A stretch of 11,047 nt of DNA. It comes from Coriobacteriales bacterium (GTDB lineage: Bacteria > Actinomycetota > Coriobacteriia > Coriobacteriales > QAMH01). The DNA is taken from contig JAKSUU010000019.1 in NCBI GenBank assembly GCA_024408695.1, positions 1-11,047 of the forward strand. Reading direction: 5' to 3'. This document shows, one piece after another, positions 1 through 7,783 of the stretch; within the stretch, counting starts at the first letter, position 1; every line of letters starts with the position of its first letter. The notes beneath the pieces are model-generated. The model was not told where the DNA came from. It saw nothing but the letters and a program-made list of their open reading frames with translations, and searched no databases. A program made the translations under genes and the position numbers.

Positions 1-1
1 T

Positions 2-1618
2 TGCCCCGCTCCAATTGTTGAAAAAACCGTGTATATTAATGGCGGTGCAGCTGGTTTTGACACTGAAAAAACTTTATCTGCCAAATATGGCTTAAGTTTT
101 GATTATAAATGGCTTACTCAAAATTGTGCTGCTCAATACAACAACAAACTTGCATATTTTGCTTCTATGCTTGCCGTAAATGCTTACAGCAATTCTTATG
201 TTTCTTATGCGACTGGTGCTGATCCAGCTAACAATGAAAAGCTCATGCAAGATGTAGGTTTAGATGATGTGCATGAAAATATAGAGATTGGTATGAGTGA
301 AAGTATCGATTCTGCTGATAATACTTCTGTCACTCTAGGACACAAGGCGCTAACAATTGATGGCCGTGATTATGAAGTCTACATCGCTGCAATTGTCGGA
401 ACAAATAATTCTTCACAATGGGCTAGCAATTTTGATGTTGGCGCAGACACAGATAAATATTTTGAACAAACAGGACCTCATCCAGAATGGACCGATACTA
501 AGACTTCTAAAGGTTTTGGCGTTGCTGCTAACAGAGTCAAGGGAGTTATCGATAACTACATGGATACAAATACCGCAAATCCTAGCGCTGAAAAATGTCT
601 TCTTACCTGTGGGCATTCACGTGGTGCTGCTATTTCAGATTTAGTTGGTGCTTACTATGAAGATTCTTCAGATGTAAATAGCTATACTTATACTTTCGCG
701 ACCCCTGCTTCTTATGAGTGTTCTTCTAGTTTTGCAAGTAGCTATAAAACAATTTTTAATCATTTTGAACATGATGATTTCTTTGGATCGGTTCCTTTAG
801 CAGGATGGAATTTTAAACATTACGGAAAAGATTTTGCGGTTGATGTTGAGCACACTCCAGCTGCAGCTCAAGCCTACGAAGATATGACAGGAAACGATTT
901 TACATCATCAGATATCAGTGATTTACTAACGCAATTAAACGAGGCTGTGCCCAATCGCGAGGCTTTATACGAGGTTAAAACTATGATTTACGATATCGCT
1001 GACCATCCACTTTGGGACACGGCTTACCTTCAAGAATGTATAAATTATTTTGACGTTGGTTCATATTGCACTGCAGTTGCCGACACTTCTAACCCCGATG
1101 TGACGTATTTTTCATGTTCTCTCAACCCAATTTTATTAGCAATTCCGAAGGCTATTTCAGACCCTTCTAATGCTGTTGAAACAATTGCTAAAGCTCTTCC
1201 TTTTGATAATACTGGTGGAAAGCTTCCTGAGGCTATATTAAATAATATCATTTCGGTTGTTGTTGCAATACCAGCACATACTGGAATTACAACCATGGCA
1301 ATTGCCGTTTCTAATCCAAGTGCATCATCTTTTGAACACGCACACACTCATGTTGCTGGGGCAATTGATCCAACAGAAGAAACTGAGGGCTATACTGGTG
1401 ATACTTATTGTGACGATTGCAAGCAACTTGTAAAATACGGGCAAGTAATTGATCCATTAGTTCCAGAAATTGCAGGTACATCTGGTTCATCTACTCCTAC
1501 TGGCGACAACCTTAACTTAGAGATATTGCTATTAGTTGCCCTTTCGCTTTCTGCAATTGTTGTGGTTTCAATTTTGATAAAATTTACATGTAAAAGGACG
1601 CTTATGAAAAGGAAATAG
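2..1618 (+). CDS. Lipase class 3-like surface protein, 5'-truncated by the window edge
   Basis: This is the 3' part of an alpha/beta-hydrolase gene. The frame is open to the left edge, so the GTG at 29 is probably not the start, and any signal peptide lies outside the window. Counting from that GTG, a nucleophile elbow GHSRG sits at residues 195-199 (Ser197). It is followed by YTFATP (221-226) and NHFEHDDFFGSVPL (244-257), the pattern of class 3 lipase-like proteins, where an Asp of the DD pair would be the acid. The catalytic His is uncertain (His417 is a candidate). Residues 453-476 (EGYTGDTYCDDC, then a KYGQVI segment) resemble a small cysteine-pair module common in Gram-positive surface proteins. 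The C terminus has TPTGDN (489-494), a hydrophobic span (about 497-518) and the basic tail CKRTLMKRK. This looks like an atypical cell-wall sorting signal or a simple membrane anchor, with the enzyme outside the cell. The substrate is unknown. The gene ends three bases before hisZ. Confidence 0.8.
   Translation, partial: CPAPIVEKTVYINGGAAGFDTEKTLSAKYGLSFDYKWLTQNCAAQYNNKLAYFASMLAVNAYSNSYVSYATGADPANNEKLMQDVGLDDVHENIEIGMSESIDSADNTSVTLGHKALTIDGRDYEVYIAAIVGTNNSSQWASNFDVGADTDKYFEQTGPHPEWTDTKTSKGFGVAANRVKGVIDNYMDTNTANPSAEKCLLTCGHSRGAAISDLVGAYYEDSSDVNSYTYTFATPASYECSSSFASSYKTIFNHFEHDDFFGSVPLAGWNFKHYGKDFAVDVEHTPAAAQAYEDMTGNDFTSSDISDLLTQLNEAVPNREALYEVKTMIYDIADHPLWDTAYLQECINYFDVGSYCTAVADTSNPDVTYFSCSLNPILLAIPKAISDPSNAVETIAKALPFDNTGGKLPEAILNNIISVVVAIPAHTGITTMAIAVSNPSASSFEHAHTHVAGAIDPTEETEGYTGDTYCDDCKQLVKYGQVIDPLVPEIAGTSGSSTPTGDNLNLEILLLVALSLSAIVVVSILIKFTCKRTLMKRK
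1558..1583 (+). promoter_or_regulatory. Candidate extended -10 promoter for the his operon
   Basis: The last codons of the lipase gene contain TTGATAAAAT (1574-1583): a TG at 1575-1576, one base, then TAAAAT (5 of 6 to the -10 consensus). This is an extended -10 arrangement, predicting a start near 1590 and a leader of about 30 bases before hisZ. The -35 region is poor (TTGTTG at 1558-1563 is only 14 bases away). It is offered because hisZ otherwise has no promoter of its own. In AT-rich DNA such matches arise by chance. Confidence 0.3.
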
Positions 1619-1621
1619 TAT

Positions 1622-2752
1622 ATGGCATTTACTCCAAGCGGTACATCAGATACTTTAATAAAAGAATGTGAATCAAAACAAAAATTAATAAATTTACTTC
1701 AAAAAGTTTATAAGTCCCATGGATTTAGGCAGGTAGAGACACCTTCTTTTGAATATTACGACACACTTTTTGAGTTTAAAAATACAATAAATAAAGATTC
1801 AACTCTTAAACTCATAGACAAGGCTGGTAAAGTTACAGTTCTTCGCCCTGATACAACTTTGCCAATAGCTCGGCTTGTTGCTTCAAATTATAAGGATTTT
1901 GATGATCTTTTAAAATTACGCTATAACATGCAGGTTTATAGGACCAGTGCAAAAGAAAGTACAAAAGAAATCACGCAGTCGGGCGTGGAGCTTTTTGGTT
2001 CGAACAGCCCCTTTGATGATGCAGAAGTATTAGTAATGGCAATTGAAAGTTTGCTTAGCTGTGGCATTGATGATTTTCAAATTGATATTGGCCATATTGG
2101 ATATATTAAAGCCATGCTTGAAGGTCTCGATGATCAAACTCACCTTCAACAGTTAATTGCAAATAAAAACTTTTTGGCCCTTGCAGATTCAGTTGATAAG
2201 CTTAATATTGATTCCCAAAGAAAAGATGCTATTAAAAAACTTCCTAATCTTTATGGAAAATTTGATGAAATTATTTCAACTGCTAGTGCAAATACACAGC
2301 AGGCTAAGAATGCAATAGAGTCATTAAATAAGATTTTTGAAGTTTTAAGTTCTTTAGATTATGCCAAATATGTAAGCTTTGACCTTGGAATGATGCATGA
2401 TTTGAATTATTACAGTGGCATTGTTTTTAGTGCTTACATAAAGGGCTATGGAACCGCTGTGCTTTCGGGTGGCCGTTACGATGGTCTTATTAAGCAAGAA
2501 AATTGTCCAGCTTGCAGAGCAGTAGGTTTTAGTGTTTACATCGATTACCTTTTGCAGGCGATTCAGCTTAAGGGCATTGAGTTAAAAGCGGGTCAGCAAC
2601 TTGATGTTTTACTTGTTGGTAGTGATGCTTCTAAATTGTTTGTTGAGGCTTCAAAGTTGCGCGCTCAGGGAAAAATTGTAGATATTCGCACTGGAAAATT
2701 AAACGATTTGCAAATAATTAATGCAAAAGAAATTATAAATTTGGATGACTAG
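1622..2752 (+). CDS. hisZ: ATP phosphoribosyltransferase regulatory subunit HisZ
   Basis: HisZ is a catalytically inactive paralogue of histidyl-tRNA synthetase. It assembles with short-form HisG and is needed for activity and histidine feedback control. The 376-residue protein shows the class II synthetase-like core: a GFRQVETPSFEYYDTL segment near residues 34-49, LRPDTTLPIARL at 74-85, QVYRTSAKES at 104-113, a YYSGIVFSAY strand at 263-272 and GGRYDGLI at 283-290. The motif-2 region departs from true HisRS, and the C-terminal anticodon-binding domain is short and degenerate, as expected for HisZ and not HisS. The adjacent short hisG supports the assignment. The ATG is preceded by AAAAGGAAA (1607-1615), a Shine-Dalgarno site embedded in the last codons of the lipase gene, so translation may be coupled to it. 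Confidence 0.93.
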   Translation: MAFTPSGTSDTLIKECESKQKLINLLQKVYKSHGFRQVETPSFEYYDTLFEFKNTINKDSTLKLIDKAGKVTVLRPDTTLPIARLVASNYKDFDDLLKLRYNMQVYRTSAKESTKEITQSGVELFGSNSPFDDAEVLVMAIESLLSCGIDDFQIDIGHIGYIKAMLEGLDDQTHLQQLIANKNFLALADSVDKLNIDSQRKDAIKKLPNLYGKFDEIISTASANTQQAKNAIESLNKIFEVLSSLDYAKYVSFDLGMMHDLNYYSGIVFSAYIKGYGTAVLSGGRYDGLIKQENCPACRAVGFSVYIDYLLQAIQLKGIELKAGQQLDVLLVGSDASKLFVEASKLRAQGKIVDIRTGKLNDLQIINAKEIINLDD

Positions 2753-2760
2753 TTGGTTTT

Positions 2761-3384
2761 ATGGATAAGTTAAAAATTGCTCTTGCAAAAGGGCGTCTTG
2801 CAAAAAAATCCTTTGATATCTTTAAAGAAATTGGCTTGTATGATGAAGCTTTTGATGGGGCCAGCCGTAAGCTTATTTTTACAAATGAGACTTGCGAAAG
2901 TGTGCTTGTAAAAGCTAGTGATGTTCCAATCTATGTTGAGCGTGGTGCTGCAGATGTTGGAATTGTAGGACGCGATAGTTTGCTAGAATCGGGTGCTGAT
3001 GTTTATGAAATTTTGGACTTAAACTTTGGAAAATGCAAATTTTGCGTTGCTGCTCCAAAAGACTTTAATGGCGTTCAAGGGCGCAAATTGCGTGTTGCTT
3101 CAAAATACACTAAGGTTGCTGGCGCATTTTATGAAAACCAAGGTCAGCAGGTTGACTTGATTAAACTTGAAGGTTCTGTTGAACTTGCTCCAATTGTTAA
3201 TCTGTCTGATGTTATTGTTGACATTGTTGAAACGGGCTCAACTCTAAAGGAGAATGGCTTAGTTGTAATCGATGAAATTTGCGATATTTCTGCACGCTTT
3301 ATTTCTAATAAAGCTTCGTTTAAGACAAAAGCCATACAAATTCGCGATATTATTAAAAAGCTAAATGAGTATTTAGAAGGATAG
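2761..3384 (+). CDS. hisG: ATP phosphoribosyltransferase catalytic subunit, short form (HisG)
   Basis: HisG catalyses the first committed step of histidine synthesis: ATP plus PRPP gives phosphoribosyl-ATP and pyrophosphate. At 207 residues it is the short form, which lacks the C-terminal ACT-like regulatory domain and depends on HisZ, encoded immediately upstream. Visible family features are the N-terminal KIALAKGRLAKKSFDIF (5-21), YVERGAADVGIVGRDSLLE (58-76), LRVASKY (110-116), and the PRPP-binding loop around DIVETGSTLKENGL (154-167). It starts eight bases after the hisZ stop with only a weak Shine-Dalgarno (GGATG about 13 bases upstream), so translational coupling to hisZ is likely. That would suit an obligate HisG-HisZ complex. 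Confidence 0.96.
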   Translation: MDKLKIALAKGRLAKKSFDIFKEIGLYDEAFDGASRKLIFTNETCESVLVKASDVPIYVERGAADVGIVGRDSLLESGADVYEILDLNFGKCKFCVAAPKDFNGVQGRKLRVASKYTKVAGAFYENQGQQVDLIKLEGSVELAPIVNLSDVIVDIVETGSTLKENGLVVIDEICDISARFISNKASFKTKAIQIRDIIKKLNEYLEG

Positions 3385-3386
3385 TT

Positions 3387-4721
3387 ATGCGTATATGTAA
3401 AATAAGCTCTAACGATTTTCGTAGTGTTTGTACAGAAATATTAGATCGCACTGACGATAATTTTGCAGATGTTGATGCAAAAGTTGCTGGCATTGTTAAT
3501 GATATTCGCAACAGAAAAGATGAAGCCCTTTTTGAATATACTCAAAAATTTGATAAGGTTCAGCTTAATGAAATTTTGGTTAGTGAAGCCGAAATTGACG
3601 ATGCATTGTCCCTTATAGATCCTCAATTTTTAGAAATATTAAGAAGAGCAAAAACTAATATAGAAAATTTTCATAAAAAACAGCTTCAATCAAGTTGGTT
3701 TAGTTATGGCAAGCACGGCGCTAAACAAGAAGTTGATGATTTTAATGAACTTACCGATTATAATCCAGACATTATTCTAGGTCAAAAAGTGAGTGCAATT
3801 AATAGGGTAGGCGTTTATGTCCCAGGTGGCACGGCAGCATATCCTTCCACGGTTTTAATGGACACAATCCCTGCTGTTGTTGCTGGTGTTAAAGAAATTG
3901 CCATCTCTACTCCTCCGCAGTTAGACGGCACAGTAAATCCAAATATTTTGGCTGCTGCTCATATTTGCGGAGTTACAGAAATTTACAAAATGGGTGGAGC
4001 TCAGGCTATAGCTGCTCTTGCATATGGTACACAGTCTGTAAAACCAGTAAACAAAATTGTTGGACCAGGTAACATTTTTGTAGCTCGAGCAAAAAAGCAC
4101 GTTTTTGGTAAAGTTGATATTGACATGATTGCTGGCCCTTCAGAAGTTTTAGTTATTGCAGATCAGTGGGCAAATCCAAAATTCATTGCGGCGGATTTAT
4201 TAGCGCAGGCTGAACATGATAAACTTGCTTGTTCAATTTTGGTTACAGATTCTGAGTCCCTTGCAAAAAAAGTTGATATGGAGATTTCCCATCAGTTATC
4301 TTATTTAGAGCGTAAAGAAATTGCCCAAGAATCTATAGAGAATGTAGGTTGGATATTTGTCGTTGATTCTTTAGATGACGCTTTTGAACTTTCTAACGAA
4401 ATTGCTCCTGAACACCTTGAGCTTTCAATTAAAAATGCTGTTGCCTATGTTGACAAAGTTCAAAATGCGGGGGCAATTTTTGTTGGTGAATATAGCCCTG
4501 AGCCCTTAGGTGATTATTATGCAGGCCCAAATCATACCCTTCCCACCAGTTCAACTGCAAAGTTTTCTTCTGCCTTGGGCGTTGATGCCTTCATTAAAAA
4601 AAGTTCAATTATTTATTACAATGACGAAAATCTTTCAAATGTTTGTGATGATATTATTGAATTTGCAGACGTTGAAGGTCTTAGTGCCCATGCCAACTCA
4701 ATAAAAGTAAGATTTGAATAA
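3387..4721 (+). CDS. hisD: Histidinol dehydrogenase (HisD)
   Basis: HisD is the final enzyme of the pathway. It oxidises L-histidinol to L-histidine in two NAD+-dependent steps using a bound zinc. The 444-residue length is normal. The signature region includes [15 protein letters not shown] (141-155), [16 protein letters not shown] (200-215) and [12 protein letters not shown] (225-236). The expected zinc ligands are all recognisable: Gln274 and His277 in LLAQAEHDK, Asp376 in PLGDYYAG, and His435 in GLSAHANS. The catalytic Glu-His pair is E342-H343 in APEHLE. The ATG lies two bases after the hisG stop, behind a good AGAAGGA site (3375-3381). The enzyme looks intact. Confidence 0.97.
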   Translation: MRICKISSNDFRSVCTEILDRTDDNFADVDAKVAGIVNDIRNRKDEALFEYTQKFDKVQLNEILVSEAEIDDALSLIDPQFLEILRRAKTNIENFHKKQLQSSWFSYGKHGAKQEVDDFNELTDYNPDIILGQKVSAINRVGVYVPGGTAAYPSTVLMDTIPAVVAGVKEIAISTPPQLDGTVNPNILAAAHICGVTEIYKMGGAQAIAALAYGTQSVKPVNKIVGPGNIFVARAKKHVFGKVDIDMIAGPSEVLVIADQWANPKFIAADLLAQAEHDKLACSILVTDSESLAKKVDMEISHQLSYLERKEIAQESIENVGWIFVVDSLDDAFELSNEIAPEHLELSIKNAVAYVDKVQNAGAIFVGEYSPEPLGDYYAGPNHTLPTSSTAKFSSALGVDAFIKKSSIIYYNDENLSNVCDDIIEFADVEGLSAHANSIKVRFE

Positions 4722-4742
4722 AGCTATGCAGGTGGTTTTTAG

Positions 4743-5783
4743 ATGTCTGACAACAAAAAAATAGAAGTTTACCAGGTGGAACAAGAGCATTTTGACATAA
4801 TTCTAAATGCCAATGAAAATACAATTGATTTTCATAAAAGTAATCCTGGGCTTGCGAAAAAAATTCAAGATGAAATTTTAAAGTTAGATTTCAATCGGTA
4901 TCCAGATTCTTCATCTTTAGTTCTGCGTCAAAAATATGCGAAATATGCAGGCACCTCTCCCGAAAACATTGTTTGTGGAAATGGCAGCGATGAATTCATT
5001 AGTTTGATTATTCAAGGTTTTACCAGCCCAGGTGACACCATTGTTTTTCATAGTCCTACTTTTTCAATGTATAAAATAAATGCTATCAAGCATGATTGTA
5101 ATTTTATTGCATTACCCGATAAAGCGAATTTTGCTCTTGACATTGATGGAATAATTTCTACAGCAAATAAATGCCACGCAAAAATTATTTTTCTTTGTAA
5201 TCCAAATAACCCTACTGGTGTTGCAATTTCAAGGCAAGAAATTGTTCGAGTTTTAGATAATACTCAGGCTTTGCTGGTTGTTGACGAAGCCTATTTTGAG
5301 TTTTATGGCGAAACTGTTATTGATCTTATTGGTAGTTATAAAAATCTTATAGTGATGCGCACTCTTAGCAAGTGCTTTGGTCTAGCTGGTTTGCGCGTTG
5401 GATTTGCAATTTCAAATTATGACAATGTTGCGGTTTTAAATAGCATTCGTTTTCCCTATAATTTAAATGCAATTTCTCAGCAAGTGGCTTGTGTTTATTT
5501 GGATTATACCGATGAAATTTTGCAAGAAGTTGAATGCATGAAGGCGCGTCGTTTTCAGTTGTATAAAGAACTTTCACAAATTTCATATTTGCAGGTTTTT
5601 GAGTCTCAAAGCAATTTTTTATATGCACGTTGCGCTTGTAAAGATGCATTAAAAGCCAAGCTAAAAGGCAAAATTGCAATTCGTTTTTTTGATGATGACT
5701 TTATCCGAATAACTATTGGAACGACCGATGAAAATAATAAAGTTTTGATTTTATTAAAGGAGTTAGAAAATGAGACAAGCTAA
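4743..5783 (+). CDS. hisC: Histidinol-phosphate aminotransferase (HisC)
   Basis: HisC is a PLP-dependent fold type I aminotransferase that converts imidazole-acetol phosphate and glutamate to histidinol phosphate and 2-oxoglutarate. The 346-residue protein contains NANENTIDF (22-30), CGNGSDEFI (78-86), the NPNNPTG motif (153-159), VVDEAYFEF (179-187) with the PLP-contacting Asp181 and Tyr184, the Schiff-base lysine K210 in TLSKCFGLAGLRVG, and the substrate-carboxylate arginine R322 in FIRITIGT. Its place between hisD and hisB supports HisC over a general aromatic aminotransferase. The ATG follows AGGTGG (4730-4735) at seven bases. The 3' end overlaps hisB by 14 bases. Confidence 0.95.
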   Translation: MSDNKKIEVYQVEQEHFDIILNANENTIDFHKSNPGLAKKIQDEILKLDFNRYPDSSSLVLRQKYAKYAGTSPENIVCGNGSDEFISLIIQGFTSPGDTIVFHSPTFSMYKINAIKHDCNFIALPDKANFALDIDGIISTANKCHAKIIFLCNPNNPTGVAISRQEIVRVLDNTQALLVVDEAYFEFYGETVIDLIGSYKNLIVMRTLSKCFGLAGLRVGFAISNYDNVAVLNSIRFPYNLNAISQQVACVYLDYTDEILQEVECMKARRFQLYKELSQISYLQVFESQSNFLYARCACKDALKAKLKGKIAIRFFDDDFIRITIGTTDENNKVLILLKELENETS

Positions 5784-6354
5784 TCTTAAACGCAAAACTA
5801 CAGAAACTGATATTTCGCTTAAATTGAACCTTGACGGCTCTGGGCAAAGTAAAATTTCTACTGGTGTTGGATTTTTTGATCATATGCTCGAACTTTTTGC
5901 TAAACATGGATCTTTTGATTTAGACCTTAATTGTGCTGGGGATTTAAATGTTGATTGTCATCACAGTATAGAAGACATTGGTATTGTTTTAGGTAGTGCA
6001 GTAAAAGAAGCCCTTGGTGACAAGGTGCAAATTACACGTTATTCAAGCATATATTTGCCAATGGACGAAGCATTAGCTTTAGTGGTTATGGATATTTCTG
6101 GTCGTAATTATTTGCACTATGATGTGCCCGTTTCAAATGAAAATGTTGGTGAGTTTAAAAGCGAAATGGCAGAAGAATTCTTTTACGCATTTTGTTCGAA
6201 TGCTGGAGTTACCTTACATATTAAGCTTGAGTATGGCAAAAACGCACATCATATTTTAGAGGCTGTATTTAAGGGTTTTGGTCGTGCTTTAAAGGCTGCA
6301 GTGGCAATTGATGAAAACGCTAAAGGTGTTCCTTCAACAAAGGGTGTGCTATAA
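5770..6354 (+). CDS. hisB: Imidazoleglycerol-phosphate dehydratase, monofunctional (HisB)
   Basis: HisB dehydrates imidazole glycerol phosphate to imidazole acetol phosphate with Mn2+ bound by histidines. At 194 residues it has only the dehydratase domain and no N-terminal HAD phosphatase as in the enterobacterial fusion. Key motifs are GVGFFDHML (32-40), DCHHSIEDIG (62-71; metal-binding His64/His65 and Glu68), LPMDEA (96-101), NAHHILEA (158-165; His160, His161, Glu164) and the C-terminal GVPSTKGVL. The ATG lies inside the end of hisC and has a strong AAAGGAG (5756-5762) at seven bases, so translation is probably coupled. With only the dehydratase here, the histidinol-phosphatase step is not covered by this gene. 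Confidence 0.97.
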   Translation: MRQANLKRKTTETDISLKLNLDGSGQSKISTGVGFFDHMLELFAKHGSFDLDLNCAGDLNVDCHHSIEDIGIVLGSAVKEALGDKVQITRYSSIYLPMDEALALVVMDISGRNYLHYDVPVSNENVGEFKSEMAEEFFYAFCSNAGVTLHIKLEYGKNAHHILEAVFKGFGRALKAAVAIDENAKGVPSTKGVL

Positions 6355-6357
6355 ATT

Positions 6358-6957
6358 GTGATTGGAATAATAGATTACAATGCTGGAAATATCGCCAGCG
6401 TTCAAAAAGCTGTTGAAAAATTAGGCTATGATGCGGTTTTGGTGGATTCGCCAGAGCAAATTAATGCATGCGATAGCTATATTTTACCTGGTGTAGGTGC
6501 ATTTAATCAGGCTATGCAAAATCTTGCACCTCTTAAGGATGCACTTGTTACAAATGTAAAAAGTGGCAAATATCTTTTAGGAATTTGCCTTGGTCTTCAG
6601 TTACTTTTTGATAAAAGTTACGAAGATGGTGAGTATGAGGGTTTGCATTTAATCGAGGGTGAAGTTGTTCGATTTCCAGAGGATGCTGGATTAAAGGTTC
6701 CTCACATGGGTTGGAATAAGTTGGTTTTAGATCGTGATGATGAGCTTGCACGTGGCATTGATGGTCATGTGTATTTTGTGCATTCTTATTACGTTAAACC
6801 CGCCGATTCATCTTGTATTGTTATGCATGCAGAATATGGTGTGGATGTGCCTGCTGTTGTGCGCAATGATAATGTTGTTGGTATGCAATTTCATCCAGAA
6901 AAAAGTTCAAATGTTGGTATGAAACTTTTGCTAAATTACTTGGAGATGTGTTTATGA
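6358..6957 (+). CDS. hisH: Imidazole glycerol phosphate synthase glutaminase subunit (HisH)
   Basis: HisH is the class I glutamine amidotransferase subunit that hydrolyses glutamine and channels ammonia into HisF. The 199-residue protein has the expected IDYNAGN start (5-11), PGVGAF (44-49), the nucleophile Cys77 in GICLGLQLLF, VPHMGWN (114-120), and the catalytic His179 and Glu181 in MQFHPEKSSN. The family N terminus (M-I-G-I-I-D-Y-N) fixes the start at the GTG codon at 6358, three bases after the hisB stop. A distant AAAGGGTG about 12 bases upstream is the only Shine-Dalgarno-like match. The stop overlaps the hisA start as ATGA. The partner HisF is encoded after hisA. Confidence 0.96.
   Translation: MIGIIDYNAGNIASVQKAVEKLGYDAVLVDSPEQINACDSYILPGVGAFNQAMQNLAPLKDALVTNVKSGKYLLGICLGLQLLFDKSYEDGEYEGLHLIEGEVVRFPEDAGLKVPHMGWNKLVLDRDDELARGIDGHVYFVHSYYVKPADSSCIVMHAEYGVDVPAVVRNDNVVGMQFHPEKSSNVGMKLLLNYLEMCL
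6942..6956 (+). promoter_or_regulatory. hisA ribosome binding site that fixes the ATG at 6954
   Basis: GGAG at 6942-6945 lies eight bases before ATG 6954-6956, ideal spacing. This supports that ATG over the in-frame GTG at 6948, which is only two bases from the GGAG. Confidence 0.75.
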
Positions 6958-7658
6958 TTATTTTACCTGCAATTGATTTGCGTAATGGTCAAGCTGTTCG
7001 CCTTACGCAGGGCGATTATAATCGCCAAGATACTTATTTTGATGATGTTTTAGCCTTAGCTCAGCGTTACAAGGATGCTGGCTTTGACAAGTTGCATGTT
7101 GTTGATTTAGATGCTGCAAAAGAGGGGAGTCGTTGCAATGCGACATCTATTAAGCAAATTACCAGTGTAGTTTCTGCTGAACTTGGCGGGGGCATACGTT
7201 GTCTTGCCGATTGTGATGCAGCATTTGACCTTGGCGTAAGCAATGCAATTATTGGAACGGCTGCTGTTAAAGACCCCGGTTTTGTTAAGGATGCAGTTGC
7301 AAAATATGGCGAAAAAATCATCGTTTCTATAGATGCAAAAAATGGTAAGGTTGCTACTCATGGCTGGCAGCAAACAAGCGATGTGGACGCACTTGAATTT
7401 GCCCTTAAAATGCGTGAAATTGGCGTTAAAACCATAGTTTATACTGATATTTCAAAGGATGGCATGCTTTGTGGGCCAAATTTTGTAGAGCTTGAACGCA
7501 TGCATAAAGAAAGTGGGCTGCAAGTTATTGCAAGTGGCGGTATATCTTGTATAGAAGATGTGCAAAAAGTTAAACAAATGGGACTTTATGCCTGTATTGT
7601 AGGAAAAGCTTTGTATGAAGGCAAAATTTCTTTAGACGAGCTTGCAAGTATAAAATGA
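6954..7658 (+). CDS. hisA: ProFAR isomerase (HisA)
   Basis: HisA is a (beta/alpha)8-barrel isomerase that opens the ribose of ProFAR to give PRFAR, the substrate of HisF/HisH. From ATG 6954 the protein has 234 residues and begins MIILPAIDLRNGQAVRL. The catalytic Asp8 (AIDLRNG) and Asp127 (VSIDAKNG) are present, as are the phosphate-binding LGGGI (77-81), YTDISKDGMLCGPN with Thr164 (163-176), and ASGGIS (193-198). The sequence resembles dedicated HisA, not the actinobacterial dual-function PriA. An in-frame GTG at 6948 would add two residues, but the GGAG spacing and the ATGA overlap with the hisH stop favour 6954. The stop codon (7656-7658) lies inside the left arm of a repeated hairpin element, so the last residues (about SIK) may have been reshaped by its arrival. 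Confidence 0.96.
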   Translation: MIILPAIDLRNGQAVRLTQGDYNRQDTYFDDVLALAQRYKDAGFDKLHVVDLDAAKEGSRCNATSIKQITSVVSAELGGGIRCLADCDAAFDLGVSNAIIGTAAVKDPGFVKDAVAKYGEKIIVSIDAKNGKVATHGWQQTSDVDALEFALKMREIGVKTIVYTDISKDGMLCGPNFVELERMHKESGLQVIASGGISCIEDVQKVKQMGLYACIVGKALYEGKISLDELASIK

Positions 7659-7686
7659 TGCACAGGGACGTAGACCCTGCATCATT
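7654..7686 (+). repeat. Palindromic element A, copy 1, overlapping the hisA stop
   Basis: AATGATG (7654-7660) pairs with CATCATT (7680-7686), and CAGGG (7663-7667) pairs with CCCTG (7675-7679). This leaves a two-base bulge (CA) and a seven-base loop, ACGTAGA: 12 base pairs in all. The 31 bases 7656-7686 recur in the same orientation at 7753-7783 with 28 of 31 identical. The hisA TGA is inside the left arm. No T-tract follows, so it does not look like an intrinsic terminator. Confidence 0.85.
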
Positions 7687-7720
7687 GGTACAAATAATAC
7701 CTGATATGTTTTGTACCAAT
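7684..7720 (+). repeat. Palindromic element B, copy 1 (upstream of hisF)
   Basis: ATTGGTACAAA (7684-7694) pairs perfectly with TTTGTACCAAT (7710-7720), an 11-bp stem around a 15-base asymmetric core containing ACCTGATATG. The 35-base unit 7685-7719 is found again in reverse orientation at 8577-8611 with 32 of 35 bases matching. It abuts element A copy 1, sharing the ATT. It has no coding role. Confidence 0.88.
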
Positions 7721-7730
7721 TCCCAGGTCA

Positions 7731-7754
7731 CAGTGTTGTGAATGATGTACACTG
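7731..7754 (+). repeat. Small inverted repeat between elements B and A
   Basis: CAGTGT (7731-7736) can pair with ACACTG (7749-7754) around a 12-base loop. It is weak alone and is listed because it sits in a row of hairpin-forming units in the hisA-hisF gap, partly overlapping the start of element A copy 2. Confidence 0.4.
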
Positions 7755-7783
7755 ATGCACAGGGATGTAGACATTGCATCATT
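7753..7783 (+). repeat. Palindromic element A, copy 2, just before the hisF ribosome binding site
   Basis: TGATGCA (7753-7759) pairs with TGCATCA (7775-7781), with an inner ATG/CAT pairing (7765-7767 with 7772-7774). It is a direct copy of 7656-7686 with three substitutions. Two of these break the CAGGG/CCCTG inner stem of copy 1 while the outer arms stay intact. It ends one base before the hisF Shine-Dalgarno AAGGAG (7784-7789). Confidence 0.82.

Noticed and set aside
1045..1347. A 100-codon - strand frame inside the lipase-like gene
   Set aside because: It is the antisense of a well-supported coding region and has no recognisable domain.
1604..1618. Mini-frame ATG-AAA-AGG-AAA-TAG with an AAAAGGA upstream, as a leader peptide for hisZ
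   Set aside because: It is in frame with, and simply the last codons of, the lipase-like gene; it contains no histidine codons, so it is not a his attenuator leader.
1619..1621. T-box or histidine attenuator ahead of hisZ
   Set aside because: Only three non-coding bases precede hisZ, and no T-box sequence or run of His codons is seen in the preceding region.
6948..6953. GTG at 6948 as the hisA start
   Set aside because: GGAG would be only two bases away, and the family N terminus starts at the ATG at 6954.
6954..7658. hisA as the dual-function PriA of actinobacteria
   Set aside because: The sequence has the dedicated HisA pattern (AIDLRNG, TQGDYNRQ), and nothing here suggests a tryptophan role.
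7654..7720. Elements A1/B1 as an intrinsic terminator after hisA
   Set aside because: No T-tract follows either stem; the T's in B1 are part of the right arm, and the operon continues with hisF.
7570..7782. A 70-codon - strand frame covering the end of hisA and the hisA-hisF gap
   Set aside because: It is made of repeat sequence and antisense hisA, has no protein-like conservation visible, and no credible ribosome site.
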